Positions 1 through 7,959 of a stretch of 64,000 bases of DNA are shown here, in pieces (the first letter of the stretch is position 1; every line of letters begins with the position of its first letter). The position numbers and the translations under genes were made by a program. Source of the DNA: Actinoplanes utahensis (lineage in GTDB: Bacteria; Actinomycetota; Actinomycetes; Mycobacteriales; Micromonosporaceae). The stretch is from positions 25,817-89,816 of the forward strand of contig NZ_BOMZ01000110.1 of NCBI RefSeq assembly GCF_016862455.1, read 5' to 3'. The notes under the pieces were generated by a model, which searched no databases, was not told the DNA's origin, and saw only the letters and a program-made list of their open reading frames with translations.

Positions 1-1083
1 GACATCGAGCACGGCGTCGCCACGGTCACCGCGACCGGCGCCGAGGTGGCCCGGCTCAAGCGGCTCGGGTTCACCGTCGAACCGGCGGCGCGGACGCTTG
101 CCTTCCCGCCCGCGGACGCCGCCTACCACGACTACGCCGAGACGGTCGCCGAGATCAACTCGGTGGTGGCGGCGTACCCGTCGATCGCCAGCAAGCGGGT
201 GATCGGCAAGTCGTACGAGGGCCGCGACATCGTGGCCGTCAAGATCTCCGACAACGTCGGCACCGACGAGGCCGAGCCGGAGGTCCTCTTCGACGCCAAC
301 CACCACGCCCGCGAGCACCTGACCGTGGAGCAGGCGCTGTACCTGCTCGGGCAGTTCACCAGGACGTACGCCAGCGACACCCGGGTCAGGAACATCGTCG
401 ACACGCGCGAGCTGTGGATCGTGCCGATGGTGAACCCGGACGGCGTCGAGTACGACATCGCCACCGGCAGCTACCGGTCGTGGCGCAAGAACCGGCAGCC
501 GAACAGCGGGTCCAGCTACATCGGCACCGACCCGAACCGGAACTACGGCTACCAGTGGGGTTGCTGCGGCGGCTCCTCCGGCAGCCCGTCGTCGGCCACC
601 TACCGCGGCCCGTCGGCGTTCTCCGCGCCGGAGGTCCGCGCGATCCGCGACTTCGTCAACAGCCGGGTGGTCGGGGGCGTGCAGCAGATCAAGGCGGCGA
701 TCGACTTCCACTCGTACTCGAAGCTGGTGCTGTGGCCGTACGGGCACACCACCGCGAACACCGCGACCGGCATGAACGCCGACCAGGCCAACACGTTCGC
801 CACCCTGGGACGGCAGATGGCGGCCACCAACGGGTACACGCCGCAGCAGTCGAGCGACCTCTACATCACCGACGGCGACTCGCTGGACTGGCTGTGGGGT
901 GTGCACAAGATCTTCGCGTACACGTTCGAGCTCTACCCGGGCAGCTCGGGCGGTGGCGGCTTCTACCCGCCGGCCAGCGTGATCCCGGCGGAGACGGCCC
1001 GCAACCGGACGGCGGCGCTGATGCTGGCCGAGGCGGCGGACTGCCCGTACAAGGTGATCGGCAAGCAGGCGACCTACTGCTAG
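1..1083 (+). CDS. Zinc carboxypeptidase, peptidase M14 family (5' end outside window)
   Basis: The reading frame is open from the first base of the window, so the start and any signal peptide lie upstream. M14 enzymes remove C-terminal residues using one zinc ion. Counting from the window edge, the zinc motif HxxE is seen at codons 102-105 (HHAREH), the substrate-binding DPNRN motif near codon 180, the third zinc ligand His at codon 237 (IDFHSYS) and the catalytic Glu at codon 310 (FELYP). All four are in the expected order and spacing, so the enzyme looks active. The domain ends with the gene. A perfect 16-bp hairpin follows at once. Probably secreted, by analogy with Streptomyces relatives and with the next gene, a secreted protease. 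Confidence 0.93.
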   Translation, partial: DIEHGVATVTATGAEVARLKRLGFTVEPAARTLAFPPADAAYHDYAETVAEINSVVAAYPSIASKRVIGKSYEGRDIVAVKISDNVGTDEAEPEVLFDANHHAREHLTVEQALYLLGQFTRTYASDTRVRNIVDTRELWIVPMVNPDGVEYDIATGSYRSWRKNRQPNSGSSYIGTDPNRNYGYQWGCCGGSSGSPSSATYRGPSAFSAPEVRAIRDFVNSRVVGGVQQIKAAIDFHSYSKLVLWPYGHTTANTATGMNADQANTFATLGRQMAATNGYTPQQSSDLYITDGDSLDWLWGVHKIFAYTFELYPGSSGGGGFYPPASVIPAETARNRTAALMLAEAADCPYKVIGKQATYC

Positions 1084-1094
1084 ACGGTACGGCT

Positions 1095-1131
1095 GCGCGG
1101 CCCCGGCGACCCGACGTCGCCGGGGCCGCGC
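1095..1131 (+). terminator. Perfect 16-bp hairpin terminator after the carboxypeptidase gene
   Basis: Arms 1095-1110 and 1116-1131 are exact reverse complements around a 5-nt loop. No U-tract follows, which is usual for actinobacterial terminators. It lies 12 bases after the stop codon. Confidence 0.8.
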
Positions 1132-1208
1132 GGTATAAGCCATGCGGGATGTTTATATCGGTCTATATCAATGGGACGCTCGGTGTACCCCGACCCGAGG
1201 AGAACCAC

Positions 1209-1994
1209 ATGCGCAGATGGCGAACCCTTCTGGCGATCCTGGCCGCGGCCGTCACGGCGGCCACGATGTCCCCCAACCCGGCCGCGGCGGCCGGCGACCC
1301 CGTCACCCCGTACGTCGTCGGCGGCACCCGCGCCGCGCTGGGCGAGTTCCCGTGGATGGTGCGGCTGTCGATGGGCTGCGGCGGCGCCCTCTACAGCCCG
1401 ACCCTGGTGCTGACCGCGGCCCACTGCGTCAGCCGGACCGGCGCGAACACGTCGATCACGGCCACCCTCGGCGTCGTCGACCTGCAGTCGTCCAGCCGGG
1501 TCACCCGCAAGTCGAACTACGTCTACCGGGCGCCCGGCTACAACGGCAACGGCGACGACTGGGCGTTCATCCGCCTGGCCAACCCGGTCACCGGCGTCGC
1601 CACGCTGCCGATCGCCACCTCCACCGCGTACGACACCGGCACGTTCACCGTCGCCGGCTGGGGCGCCAACCGGGAAGGCGGCGCGCAGCAGCGCTACCTG
1701 CTCAAGGCGAACGTGCCGTTCGTCAGCGACGCCACCTGCAACTCCAGCAGCATGTACGGCGGCCAGGTGATCGCCGCCGAGGAGATCTGCGCCGGCTACA
1801 CCGCCGGCGGCGTCGACACCTGCCAGGGCGACTCCGGCGGCCCGATGTTCCGCCAGGGCGCCTCCGGCTGGGTCCAGGTCGGCATCGTGAGCTGGGGCGA
1901 CGGCTGCGCCCGCCCGAACAAGCCGGGCGTCTACACCCAGGTCAGCTACTTCTCCTCGGCGATCCGGTCCGCCGCCACCTCCCTCGGCGGCTGA
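1209..1994 (+). CDS. Secreted trypsin-like serine protease (S1 family)
   Basis: 261 residues. Residues 1-28 form a Sec signal peptide (MRRWR, hydrophobic core, AAAA). A short propeptide leads to the activation site VVGG (36-39). The catalytic triad is complete: His72 in TAAHC, Asp117 in DDWAF, Ser209 in GDSGGP. The residue six before the serine is Asp203, the S1-pocket aspartate that gives cleavage after Arg or Lys. Paired cysteines fit Streptomyces trypsin. The ATG at 1209 is chosen over the far upstream frame because a GAGGAG ribosome site precedes it and the signal peptide starts there. Preceded by its own spacer with an AT-richer stretch (about 1150-1175) that could hold the promoter. Probably acts outside the cell. 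Confidence 0.94.
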   Translation: MRRWRTLLAILAAAVTAATMSPNPAAAAGDPVTPYVVGGTRAALGEFPWMVRLSMGCGGALYSPTLVLTAAHCVSRTGANTSITATLGVVDLQSSSRVTRKSNYVYRAPGYNGNGDDWAFIRLANPVTGVATLPIATSTAYDTGTFTVAGWGANREGGAQQRYLLKANVPFVSDATCNSSSMYGGQVIAAEEICAGYTAGGVDTCQGDSGGPMFRQGASGWVQVGIVSWGDGCARPNKPGVYTQVSYFSSAIRSAATSLGG

Positions 1995-2009
1995 CCTCTC
2001 CCACCGTGC

Positions 2010-2042
2010 GCCGGGCGCCCGCCGACCTCGCGGGCGCCCGGC
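2010..2042. terminator. 13-bp perfect hairpin between convergent genes
   Basis: Arms 2010-2022 and 2030-2042 are exact reverse complements with a 7-nt loop. It can stop transcripts of both the protease gene (plus) and the NADAR gene (minus). Confidence 0.75.
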
Positions 2043-2058
2043 CCGTGCTCTCGCACGT

Positions 2059-2601
2059 CTACGCACGCAGCCGGGCGCGGACCTCCATGAGGGCGAAACC
2101 GAGCAGGTTCAGGCCGCGCCAGCGGTACGGGTCCGCGGCGCGCTCGTCGTCGCGGGACAGGCCGATGCCCCAGACGCGGTCCAGCGGACTGGCCTCGACC
2201 AGCACCCGGTCGCCGCTGTCGAGAAGGTAGTCGCGCATGGCCGGGTCACCGCCGAACTTGGCGAGGTTGCCGGCCACCACGATCGGCGTCCGGTGCTCCT
2301 CCCAGACCGCCTGGTCGAAACCGGCGACCCGGCCGCCGAGCTTCTTCGCCTCGTGCGGATGCCCGGCCGCCAGGATCTTCTCCGCCATCGCGGCGTCCCC
2401 GAAGAGCACGGCCTTGCGCCACATCATGTAGTGCTCGGCGGTCGCGAACCGCACCCCCTCGACGGTGAACACCGACGGGTACCACTGGCTCAGGTAGCCG
2501 CGCCCGGCGTCCTGATGCCCCCAGAAGAACAGGTACTTGACCCGCCGCCCCGCCGCCACGGCCGCCTGCAGGTCAGCGACACCGCGAATCCCCTCGTCCA
2601 T
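2059..2601 (-). CDS. NADAR (YbiA-like) family protein
   Basis: 180 residues from the ATG at 2601. The NADAR family hydrolyses N-glycosidic bonds of ADP-ribose derivatives or riboflavin intermediates. Motifs seen: YLFFWGH near residue 25, LSQWYPSVF near 38, TAEHYMMWRKA near 55 and the C-terminal VWGIGL near 150, in family order and spacing. An upstream in-frame start (2784) would add about 60 residues of unconserved, Arg/Pro-rich sequence, so I prefer the shorter form although no strong ribosome site precedes it. Stands alone between convergent and divergent neighbours. Whether it acts on riboflavin intermediates, ADP-ribosylated targets or NAD cannot be told from sequence. Confidence 0.85.
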   Translation of the reverse strand: MDEGIRGVADLQAAVAAGRRVKYLFFWGHQDAGRGYLSQWYPSVFTVEGVRFATAEHYMMWRKAVLFGDAAMAEKILAAGHPHEAKKLGGRVAGFDQAVWEEHRTPIVVAGNLAKFGGDPAMRDYLLDSGDRVLVEASPLDRVWGIGLSRDDERAADPYRWRGLNLLGFALMEVRARLRA

Positions 2602-2905
2602 GACCGCAGAGTCTGCCCTGCCCGGCACCTCCACCGCACGGCGATTTTCAGCCGGCGAAGCGGGGCTGCGGGCCATCGTGCGGTAGGCGGGGACGACGAC
2701 CGACGGCAGCTCACAGCGGGGGCGATGGCGCATGCCACAGCACGGCCGGGATGATTCGCGGCTTCCTGCCTGAAAAGTCGGCAATTCTGGCTGATCGGCC
2801 CAGCCGTAGCCGTTTCCGCGGGTGGCGCGCTTTTGCCGGGCGTAGTTTTCGGGTCATTACCGGGACGCCATTCCGGAGGCCCGGGGACACGGGGAGAAAA
2901 CACTC
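2602..2905. other. Intergenic region without a recognised gene
   Basis: Divergent spacer between the NADAR gene (minus) and the small secreted protein gene (plus). It is somewhat richer in A/T towards its right end (about 2740-2860). I compared it by eye with the ydaO-type riboswitch often found before cell-wall genes and could not match it. It should hold both promoters. Confidence 0.5.
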
Positions 2906-3400
2906 ATGAACATCGGAAAGCGTTGCGTTCTCGCCGCCGGTGCGTTCGTTCTGGCGACCTCGGGAATCGCGCTCACGGCCACCGCCGCCGCGGCCTCCGA
3001 GTCGCATGCCGTGGTCGTGACGGACTCGGCGTACCCGCCGCCGGATCCGTACGGCGACCCGTACCCACCGAACCCGTACCCGCCGAACCCGTACCCGCAG
3101 AACCCGTACCCGACCAAGCCCTATCCGCCGAAGCCGTACCCGCCCAAGCCCTACCCGCCCAAGCCGTATCCGCACCCGTGGCCGAAGCCGCCCGGCCAGG
3201 GCGGTTACGCGCAGAGCTACCAGCGTGGCTTCGACGCCGGCTACCAGACGGGGTGGAACCAGGCCCGCAAGGACTGCCGCAGGATGATGGGGTACGGCGC
3301 GAAGGCGTACAGCCAGTTCGACGAGGACGCCTACGCCAAGGGTTACCAGCGCGGCTTCGATCAGGGATTCGAACGCGCATCCCGGCAGTACTGCTACTAG
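2906..3400 (+). CDS. Small secreted protein with Pro-Tyr-Lys/Asn repeats
   Basis: 164 residues. Residues 1-31 are a Sec signal peptide ending near ATAAAA. Residues about 47-92 are built of five-residue units of the type NPYPP and KPYPP, repeated about nine times, followed by HPWPKPPG. The C-terminal half holds two copies of a YQRGFD-centred segment (one continuing AGYQTGW, the other QGFERA), and single cysteines occur near residue 128 and at the penultimate position. A GGGGAG ribosome site precedes the ATG. The repeats resemble extensin-like or cell-wall-spanning linkers. The C-terminal repeats could be a small binding domain. I do not recognise a family and infer only an extracellular or wall-associated location. 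Confidence 0.8.
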   Translation: MNIGKRCVLAAGAFVLATSGIALTATAAAASESHAVVVTDSAYPPPDPYGDPYPPNPYPPNPYPQNPYPTKPYPPKPYPPKPYPPKPYPHPWPKPPGQGGYAQSYQRGFDAGYQTGWNQARKDCRRMMGYGAKAYSQFDEDAYAKGYQRGFDQGFERASRQYCY

Positions 3401-3423
3401 CAGGACCGCTGCCGGCAAGCTGA

Positions 3424-3462
3424 AGAACGGCGGCCGGGACATCGCGTCCCGGCCGCCGTTCT
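3424..3462. terminator. 17-bp perfect hairpin between convergent genes
   Basis: Arms 3424-3440 and 3446-3462 are exact reverse complements with a 5-nt loop. It can serve the secreted-protein gene (plus) and the acyl-CoA ligase gene (minus), whose stop lies a few bases further on. Confidence 0.82.
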
Positions 3463-3470
3463 CAGCGCTG

Positions 3471-5300
3471 TCAATGCGCGTAGAGCTCGCCGATCTCCTC
3501 GGCATAGCGGTCGGTGATGATCCGGCGGCGCAGTTTCAGCGTCGGCGTGAGTTCGCCGGTCTCCGGCGTCCACCCGCGGGACAGGATCCGGAACGTCTTG
3601 ATCTGCTCGGGGCGGGACAGTTTCGCGTTCGCCGCCGACACCGCGGCCGCGATCTCGGACCGCAGCACCTCGTCGGCCGCCAGATCGGCGATGGTGCGGA
3701 CCGGCAAGCCCTTGGACCGGGCCCAGAGCGGGGCGATCTCCTCGTCGAGGACGATCAGGGCGGTGACGTACGGCCGCCGGTCGCCGATCGCGACGGCCTG
3801 GGCGATCAGCGGGTGCGCCCGCAGCAGGTTCTCGATCTGGGCGGGTGAGATGTTCTTCCCGCTCGAGTTGATGATCAGTTCCTTCTTGCGGTCGGTGATG
3901 GTGAGGAAGCCGTCGTCGTCGAACGCGCCGACGTCGCCGGTGGCCAGCCAGCCGTCCGCGTCGGTGACCGGGTCGACACCGCCGTCGGCGCGCAGGTAGC
4001 CGGCGCAGACCAGCGGCCCGCGGACCAGGATCTCGCCGTCGGAGGCGAGCCGGATCTCCATGCCGCCGTTGGGCTTGCCGACCGTACCGGTCCGGAAGGA
4101 TTCGGGGGTGTTGATCGTCGCCGTGCCGGTGGTCTCGGTCATCCCCCACACCTCGAGCACGTCGATCCCGATACCGGCCAGGTAGAGCAGCACCTCGACC
4201 GGGATCGGCGCGGCCCCGCTGCCGGCCCACCGCATGTCGTCCATGCCGAGCTTGGCCCGCAGCGGCTTGAGGATCCGGGCGTCCATGGCCTCGTGCTTCG
4301 CGGCGAGCTCGGCCGGGATCGGCTCCTCCGCCGCGCGCAGCCGGTACACCTCCAGAGCCACCTCGCGGGCGGCGTCCACCGCGGCCTTCACCGGCGGCTC
4401 TGCGGCGGCGAGCTGCCCCTGCACGCCGGCGACCATCTTCTCCCAGATCCGCGGCACCCCGAAGAACGACACCGGACGGACCGTGACCAGCCCGGCGAGC
4501 AGCTGGGCGGGGTCGGGGCAGATGACGACGTGCCCGGCCCGGTAGATCGGGTTGTAGACGCCGAGCACCCGTTCGGCGATGTGCGCCAGCGGCAGGTAGG
4601 CCAGCGACCGGGCGTGGTCCGGCGTCTCGATGGTGTGCTGCATGACGACGGTCTGGTAGATGACGTTGTGGTGGGTGAGCACGACGCCTTTCGGGTCGCC
4701 GGTGGTCCCGGAGGTGTAGAGCAGGGTGACCGGCTGGTCCGGCCGTACCTCCCGCCAGGTCTTCTCGAAGGCGGCCGGGTCGGCCTGATGGGCCGCGGCG
4801 CCACGGGCCCGGACGTGCCGCAGCGTGACGATCCGGCCGGTGTCGGTGTCGCCGTCCCGGTCGGCGACCACCACCCGGCTGATCTCCGGGACGTCGTCGA
4901 GGATCGGCGCCCACCGCTGGACGGCCGCCTCGTCCTCCAGCACCACGATCCGGGCACCGCTGTGCCGGGCCAGGTAGCGCAGCTGGTCGGTGGAGAGGGT
5001 GGCGTACACGGTGGACGGCAGCGCGCCGAGGTGGACGGCGGCGAGGTCGGCCAGCCAGTGCTCGGGCCGGCTGGACATCATGATCAGCATCCGGTCGCCG
5101 GAGCGCAGGCCAAGGTCGGCGAGCCCGCGGGAGAGGGCGGTGACCTCGTCGCGCAACTGCAGCCAGGTGAGGGTGTCCGGCGAGCCGAGCAGGCTGAGCG
5201 CCGGCAGGTCGGGGAATTCCGTGGCGTTTCGGTGCAGCAGTGCGGGAATCGTCAGATCGCGCGCCATGTCGGCACAGCGCTGTTCGAGAACGGGATCCAT
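3471..5300 (-). CDS. Long-chain fatty acid-CoA ligase (AMP-forming, FadD15-like)
   Basis: 609 residues. Activates fatty acids to acyl-CoA through an acyl-adenylate at the start of beta-oxidation or lipid synthesis. Motifs: the P-loop YTSGTTGDPKG (about 185-195), GMTETTG (about 355), the GDVGAFDDDGFL hinge region with the adenylate-binding Asp (about 445) and DRKKELI plus the SSGKN lysine motif near 465. Length fits the FadD15/FACL group. The start at 5300 follows AGGAGG at good spacing; a longer frame begins at 5381 without support. The upstream TetR gene is in the same direction. A 22-bp motif at 5380-5401 is shared with the thiolase gene start, suggesting common control with beta-oxidation. 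Confidence 0.93.
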   Translation of the reverse strand: MDPVLEQRCADMARDLTIPALLHRNATEFPDLPALSLLGSPDTLTWLQLRDEVTALSRGLADLGLRSGDRMLIMMSSRPEHWLADLAAVHLGALPSTVYATLSTDQLRYLARHSGARIVVLEDEAAVQRWAPILDDVPEISRVVVADRDGDTDTGRIVTLRHVRARGAAAHQADPAAFEKTWREVRPDQPVTLLYTSGTTGDPKGVVLTHHNVIYQTVVMQHTIETPDHARSLAYLPLAHIAERVLGVYNPIYRAGHVVICPDPAQLLAGLVTVRPVSFFGVPRIWEKMVAGVQGQLAAAEPPVKAAVDAAREVALEVYRLRAAEEPIPAELAAKHEAMDARILKPLRAKLGMDDMRWAGSGAAPIPVEVLLYLAGIGIDVLEVWGMTETTGTATINTPESFRTGTVGKPNGGMEIRLASDGEILVRGPLVCAGYLRADGGVDPVTDADGWLATGDVGAFDDDGFLTITDRKKELIINSSGKNISPAQIENLLRAHPLIAQAVAIGDRRPYVTALIVLDEEIAPLWARSKGLPVRTIADLAADEVLRSEIAAAVSAANAKLSRPEQIKTFRILSRGWTPETGELTPTLKLRRRIITDRYAEEIGELYAH

Positions 5301-5379
5301 GAGCTGCCTCCTGGAAGGAGCCGAAGACGGGCGGCTATGGCGCGACTGTAAACGCGCACTAACTTCCTGGGAAGGCAGC

Positions 5380-5401
5380 ATGCGAATCCGGCCTAACTTT
5401 T
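5380..5401 (-). promoter_or_regulatory. Two-block motif AAAAGTTAG-N5-ATTCGCAT upstream of the ligase
   Basis: Read on the minus strand, towards the acyl-CoA ligase, the bases are AAAAGTTAG, five spacer bases, ATTCGCAT. The same 17 fixed bases with the same 5-base spacer stand before the thiolase gene at 6695-6716, in the same orientation towards the gene. A degenerate AAGTTAG half lies nearby at 5359-5365. Candidate binding site of the double-TetR protein encoded between them. Confidence 0.6.
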
Positions 5402-5411
5402 TCGCCCGCGA

Positions 5412-6617
5412 TCAGGCGTACAGCACCGCCAGAGTGAGCCGGACCAGATGCCGGTCCATCCCCGAACGACTGTCGAAACGGACCAGCCGGCTCAGGTCGG
5501 TGACCAGGTTGAGGCCCGCGTGGACCAGCACCCGGGCCTCGGCGACGGGCAGCCCGGGACGCAGCCGGACGAGCAGCCTGACCCACTCCTCGACGTGCAG
5601 CCGCTGCACCTTGCGCAGCTCATGGCGGTCCGCCTCGGGCAGGTTGTTGTTCTCCGCGAGGTAGACCGCGACCAGGGCGCTGCGCTCGAAGGTCAGCTCC
5701 ACGTAGGACTCGGCCATCCGCCGCAGCGCGTCCTCGTCGCCGGTGGCGCCGGAGAGGGCGGCGGCCGTCGACTCGGCGACGCGCTCGGAGGCGCGGTAGA
5801 AGGCGGCGGCGAGGATGTCGGCCTTGCCGGGAAAGTAACGATAGACACTCGACGCATTGATCCCCGCGGCCCGGCCGATGTCCTCGACGCCGACCGCGTG
5901 GTACCCGTGCCGGTGGAACAGCTTGATCGACTCGGCGAGCAGGATCTCCCGGCGGGCGGTCACCCCGAGGATCGGCTCGGGCCGCGGGCACTCCGGCTCG
6001 GGCACCAGGGGCGTCGGCGGCTCGTCGCGCAGCACCGCCCAGGCCACCCGGCGCAGAGCCGCCTCGGCCCGGCCGCGGACGATCGCGGCCCGGTGCGTGC
6101 CGAGGCTGCCGAAGACGCTGAGCACGGCGCGGACCAGGGCGTGCGCGTCCCGGCCGGTCAGCTCGGGGCGCAGCTCCCGCAGCGGCGCGGCCAGCCGCCG
6201 GCCCAGCGTGCGCAGCTCGGCCAGGAACTCCGCACGGTGCTCGGGCGTCAGGTACCGCCACTCCCACTGGTAGAGCCCGGCCACCCGGCGGTGCTCGACG
6301 GCGAGCCGGGCCAGCACCCCGAGCAGCTGATGCAGCCGCTGCTCCGGGCCGTCCGCGGCGGGCAGGTCGGTGGCGGCCAGCACGGTGTCGACGAGCCGGC
6401 GGGTGGCGTGCACGAGCATCGCGTACTTGTTGGGGAAGTGCCGGTAGATCGCCGGGCCGCTGATGCCGACGGCGGTGGCGATCTCGTCGAGGCTGACCCC
6501 GTGATAACCGCGCTCGCAGAACATCTCGGCCGCCGCCAGCGCGAGCTGCGCCTTGCGGTTCTTCGGCCGTTTCCGCAACCCCGCGGAGGCCGGTTCGTCA
6601 GATGCTGCGATGCTCAC
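5412..6617 (-). CDS. Transcriptional regulator with two TetR DNA-binding domains
   Basis: 401 residues from GTG 6617 (an upstream in-frame start at 6677 would add 20 residues). Two complete TetR N-terminal helix-turn-helix domains lie in one chain. The first is at about 20-70 (SLDEIATAVGISGPAIYRHFPNK). The second is at about 218-268 (VEDIGRAAGINASSVYRYFPGK). Each is followed by its own helical ligand-binding segment. Single-domain TetR proteins act as dimers; this one may act as a covalent pseudo-dimer. It lies between an acyl-CoA ligase and a thiolase-FadB pair, so a repressor of fatty-acid breakdown responding to acyl-CoA is likely, by analogy with FadR and KstR regulators. The spacer to the divergent thiolase gene holds the shared motif at 6695-6716. 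Confidence 0.88.
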   Translation of the reverse strand: MSIAASDEPASAGLRKRPKNRKAQLALAAAEMFCERGYHGVSLDEIATAVGISGPAIYRHFPNKYAMLVHATRRLVDTVLAATDLPAADGPEQRLHQLLGVLARLAVEHRRVAGLYQWEWRYLTPEHRAEFLAELRTLGRRLAAPLRELRPELTGRDAHALVRAVLSVFGSLGTHRAAIVRGRAEAALRRVAWAVLRDEPPTPLVPEPECPRPEPILGVTARREILLAESIKLFHRHGYHAVGVEDIGRAAGINASSVYRYFPGKADILAAAFYRASERVAESTAAALSGATGDEDALRRMAESYVELTFERSALVAVYLAENNNLPEADRHELRKVQRLHVEEWVRLLVRLRPGLPVAEARVLVHAGLNLVTDLSRLVRFDSRSGMDRHLVRLTLAVLYA

Positions 6618-6694
6618 CTGGACCAGCCTAGCGGTGATCTGTGGTTCGCCCGACGTTCGACTTCGTATCCTTGACACCTAGCGGAAACATCGGC

Positions 6695-6716
6695 AAAAGT
6701 TAGCCGCAATTCGCAT
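6695..6716 (+). promoter_or_regulatory. Two-block motif AAAAGTTAG-N5-ATTCGCAT upstream of the thiolase
   Basis: Second copy of the 22-bp motif, ending 15 bases before the thiolase ATG and just before the AGGGGAG ribosome site. A TTGACA hexamer at 6671-6676 lies upstream, so the motif overlaps the expected transcription start region, a typical place for a repressor site. The facing TetR gene starts at 6617. Confidence 0.6.
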
Positions 6717-6731
6717 CCAGGGGAGCAGTCG

Positions 6732-7946
6732 ATGACGACCGAGGCCTATCTGTACGACGCCGTGCGGACACCGCGCGGCCGGGGGAAGAAGACCGGATCC
6801 CTGCACGGGGTGAAACCCATCTCGCTCGTGGTGGGCCTGATCGACGAGTTGCGGCGGCGTTTCCCGACCGTCGACCCGCAGGACATCGAGGACGTGGTGC
6901 TCGGCGTGGTGTCCCCGATCGGCGAGCAGGGCTCCGACATCGCCAAGACCGCCGCCCTCGCCGCCGGCCTGCCGGCCGAGACCGCCGGTGTGCAGCTCAA
7001 CCGCTTCTGCGGCTCCGGGCTGGAGGCGGTCAACATCGCCGCGCAGAAGGTGCGTTCCGGCTGGGAGGACCTGGTCCTCGCCGGTGGTGTCGAGTCGATG
7101 TCGCGGGTGCCGATGGGCTCCGACGGCGGTGCCTGGGCGATGGACCCGGAGACCGCGCTGAACACCGACTTCGTCCCGCAGGGCATCAGCGCCGACCTGA
7201 TCGCCACGCTCGACGGGTTCAGCCGGGAGACCGTCGACGCGTACGCCGTCGCCTCCCAGCAGAAAGCCGCCCGCGCCTGGGAGAACGGCTGGTTCGACCG
7301 CTCGGTCGTGCCGGTCCGCGACCGCAACGGCCTGCTGATCCTCGACCGCGACGAGCACATCCGCGCGGACAGCACGGTGGAGAGCCTGGGCAAGCTGCCC
7401 GCCTCCTTCGCCGCCATCGGCGACCAGGGCGGTTTCGACGCGGTCGCGCTCCAGAAATACCACTGGGTCGAGAAGATCAACCACGTGCACTCGCCGGGCA
7501 ACTCGTCCGGCATCGTGGACGGCGCGGCCCTCGTGCTGATCGGCTCGGCCCGGGCCGGCGAGCGGGCCGGCATCGCCCCGCGCGCCCGGATCGTGTCGGC
7601 CGCGCTCAGCGGCGCCGACGCCACCATCATGCTGACCGGCCCGGCGCCGGCCGCGCGCAAGGCCCTGGACAAGGCCGGGCTGACCGTCGACGACCTGGAC
7701 CTGGTCGAGATCAACGAGGCGTTCGCGGCGGTCGTGCTGCACTTCGTCGACGACCTCAAGCTGGACCCGGAGAAGGTCAACGTCAACGGAGGCGCGATCG
7801 CGATGGGCCACCCGCTGGGCGCCACCGGCGCCATGATCCTCGGCACCCTCGTCGACGAGCTCGAGCGGCGCGGCGGCCGGTACGGCCTGGCCACGCTCTG
7901 CATCGGCGGCGGCATGGGCATCGCCACCATCGTCGAACGGCTCTGA
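6732..7946 (+). CDS. fadA: Acetyl-CoA C-acyltransferase (thiolase, FadA-type)
   Basis: 404 residues. Cleaves 3-ketoacyl-CoA with CoA in the last step of beta-oxidation. The nucleophilic Cys lies in NRFCGSGLEAV near residue 95, the active-site His in GGAIAMGHPLGATG near 360, and the second Cys in the C-terminal CIGGGMG near 390. All thiolase signatures are present and the length is standard. The start follows an AGGGGAG ribosome site. The FadB-type gene begins 13 bases after the stop, with GAGGGG before it, so the two form an operon like fadBA with the order reversed. The product probably forms a complex with the next protein. The 22-bp motif just upstream may control it. Confidence 0.95.
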   Translation: MTTEAYLYDAVRTPRGRGKKTGSLHGVKPISLVVGLIDELRRRFPTVDPQDIEDVVLGVVSPIGEQGSDIAKTAALAAGLPAETAGVQLNRFCGSGLEAVNIAAQKVRSGWEDLVLAGGVESMSRVPMGSDGGAWAMDPETALNTDFVPQGISADLIATLDGFSRETVDAYAVASQQKAARAWENGWFDRSVVPVRDRNGLLILDRDEHIRADSTVESLGKLPASFAAIGDQGGFDAVALQKYHWVEKINHVHSPGNSSGIVDGAALVLIGSARAGERAGIAPRARIVSAALSGADATIMLTGPAPAARKALDKAGLTVDDLDLVEINEAFAAVVLHFVDDLKLDPEKVNVNGGAIAMGHPLGATGAMILGTLVDELERRGGRYGLATLCIGGGMGIATIVERL

Positions 7947-7959
7947 GGGGAAATCGAAC

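Noticed and set aside
2602..2784. Longer N-terminus of the NADAR protein
   Set aside because: The added residues are not like the family and the domain is complete without them.
2740..2900. ydaO-type (c-di-AMP) riboswitch before the small secreted protein
   Set aside because: Position and AT-richer bases suggested it, but I could not find the conserved core by eye.
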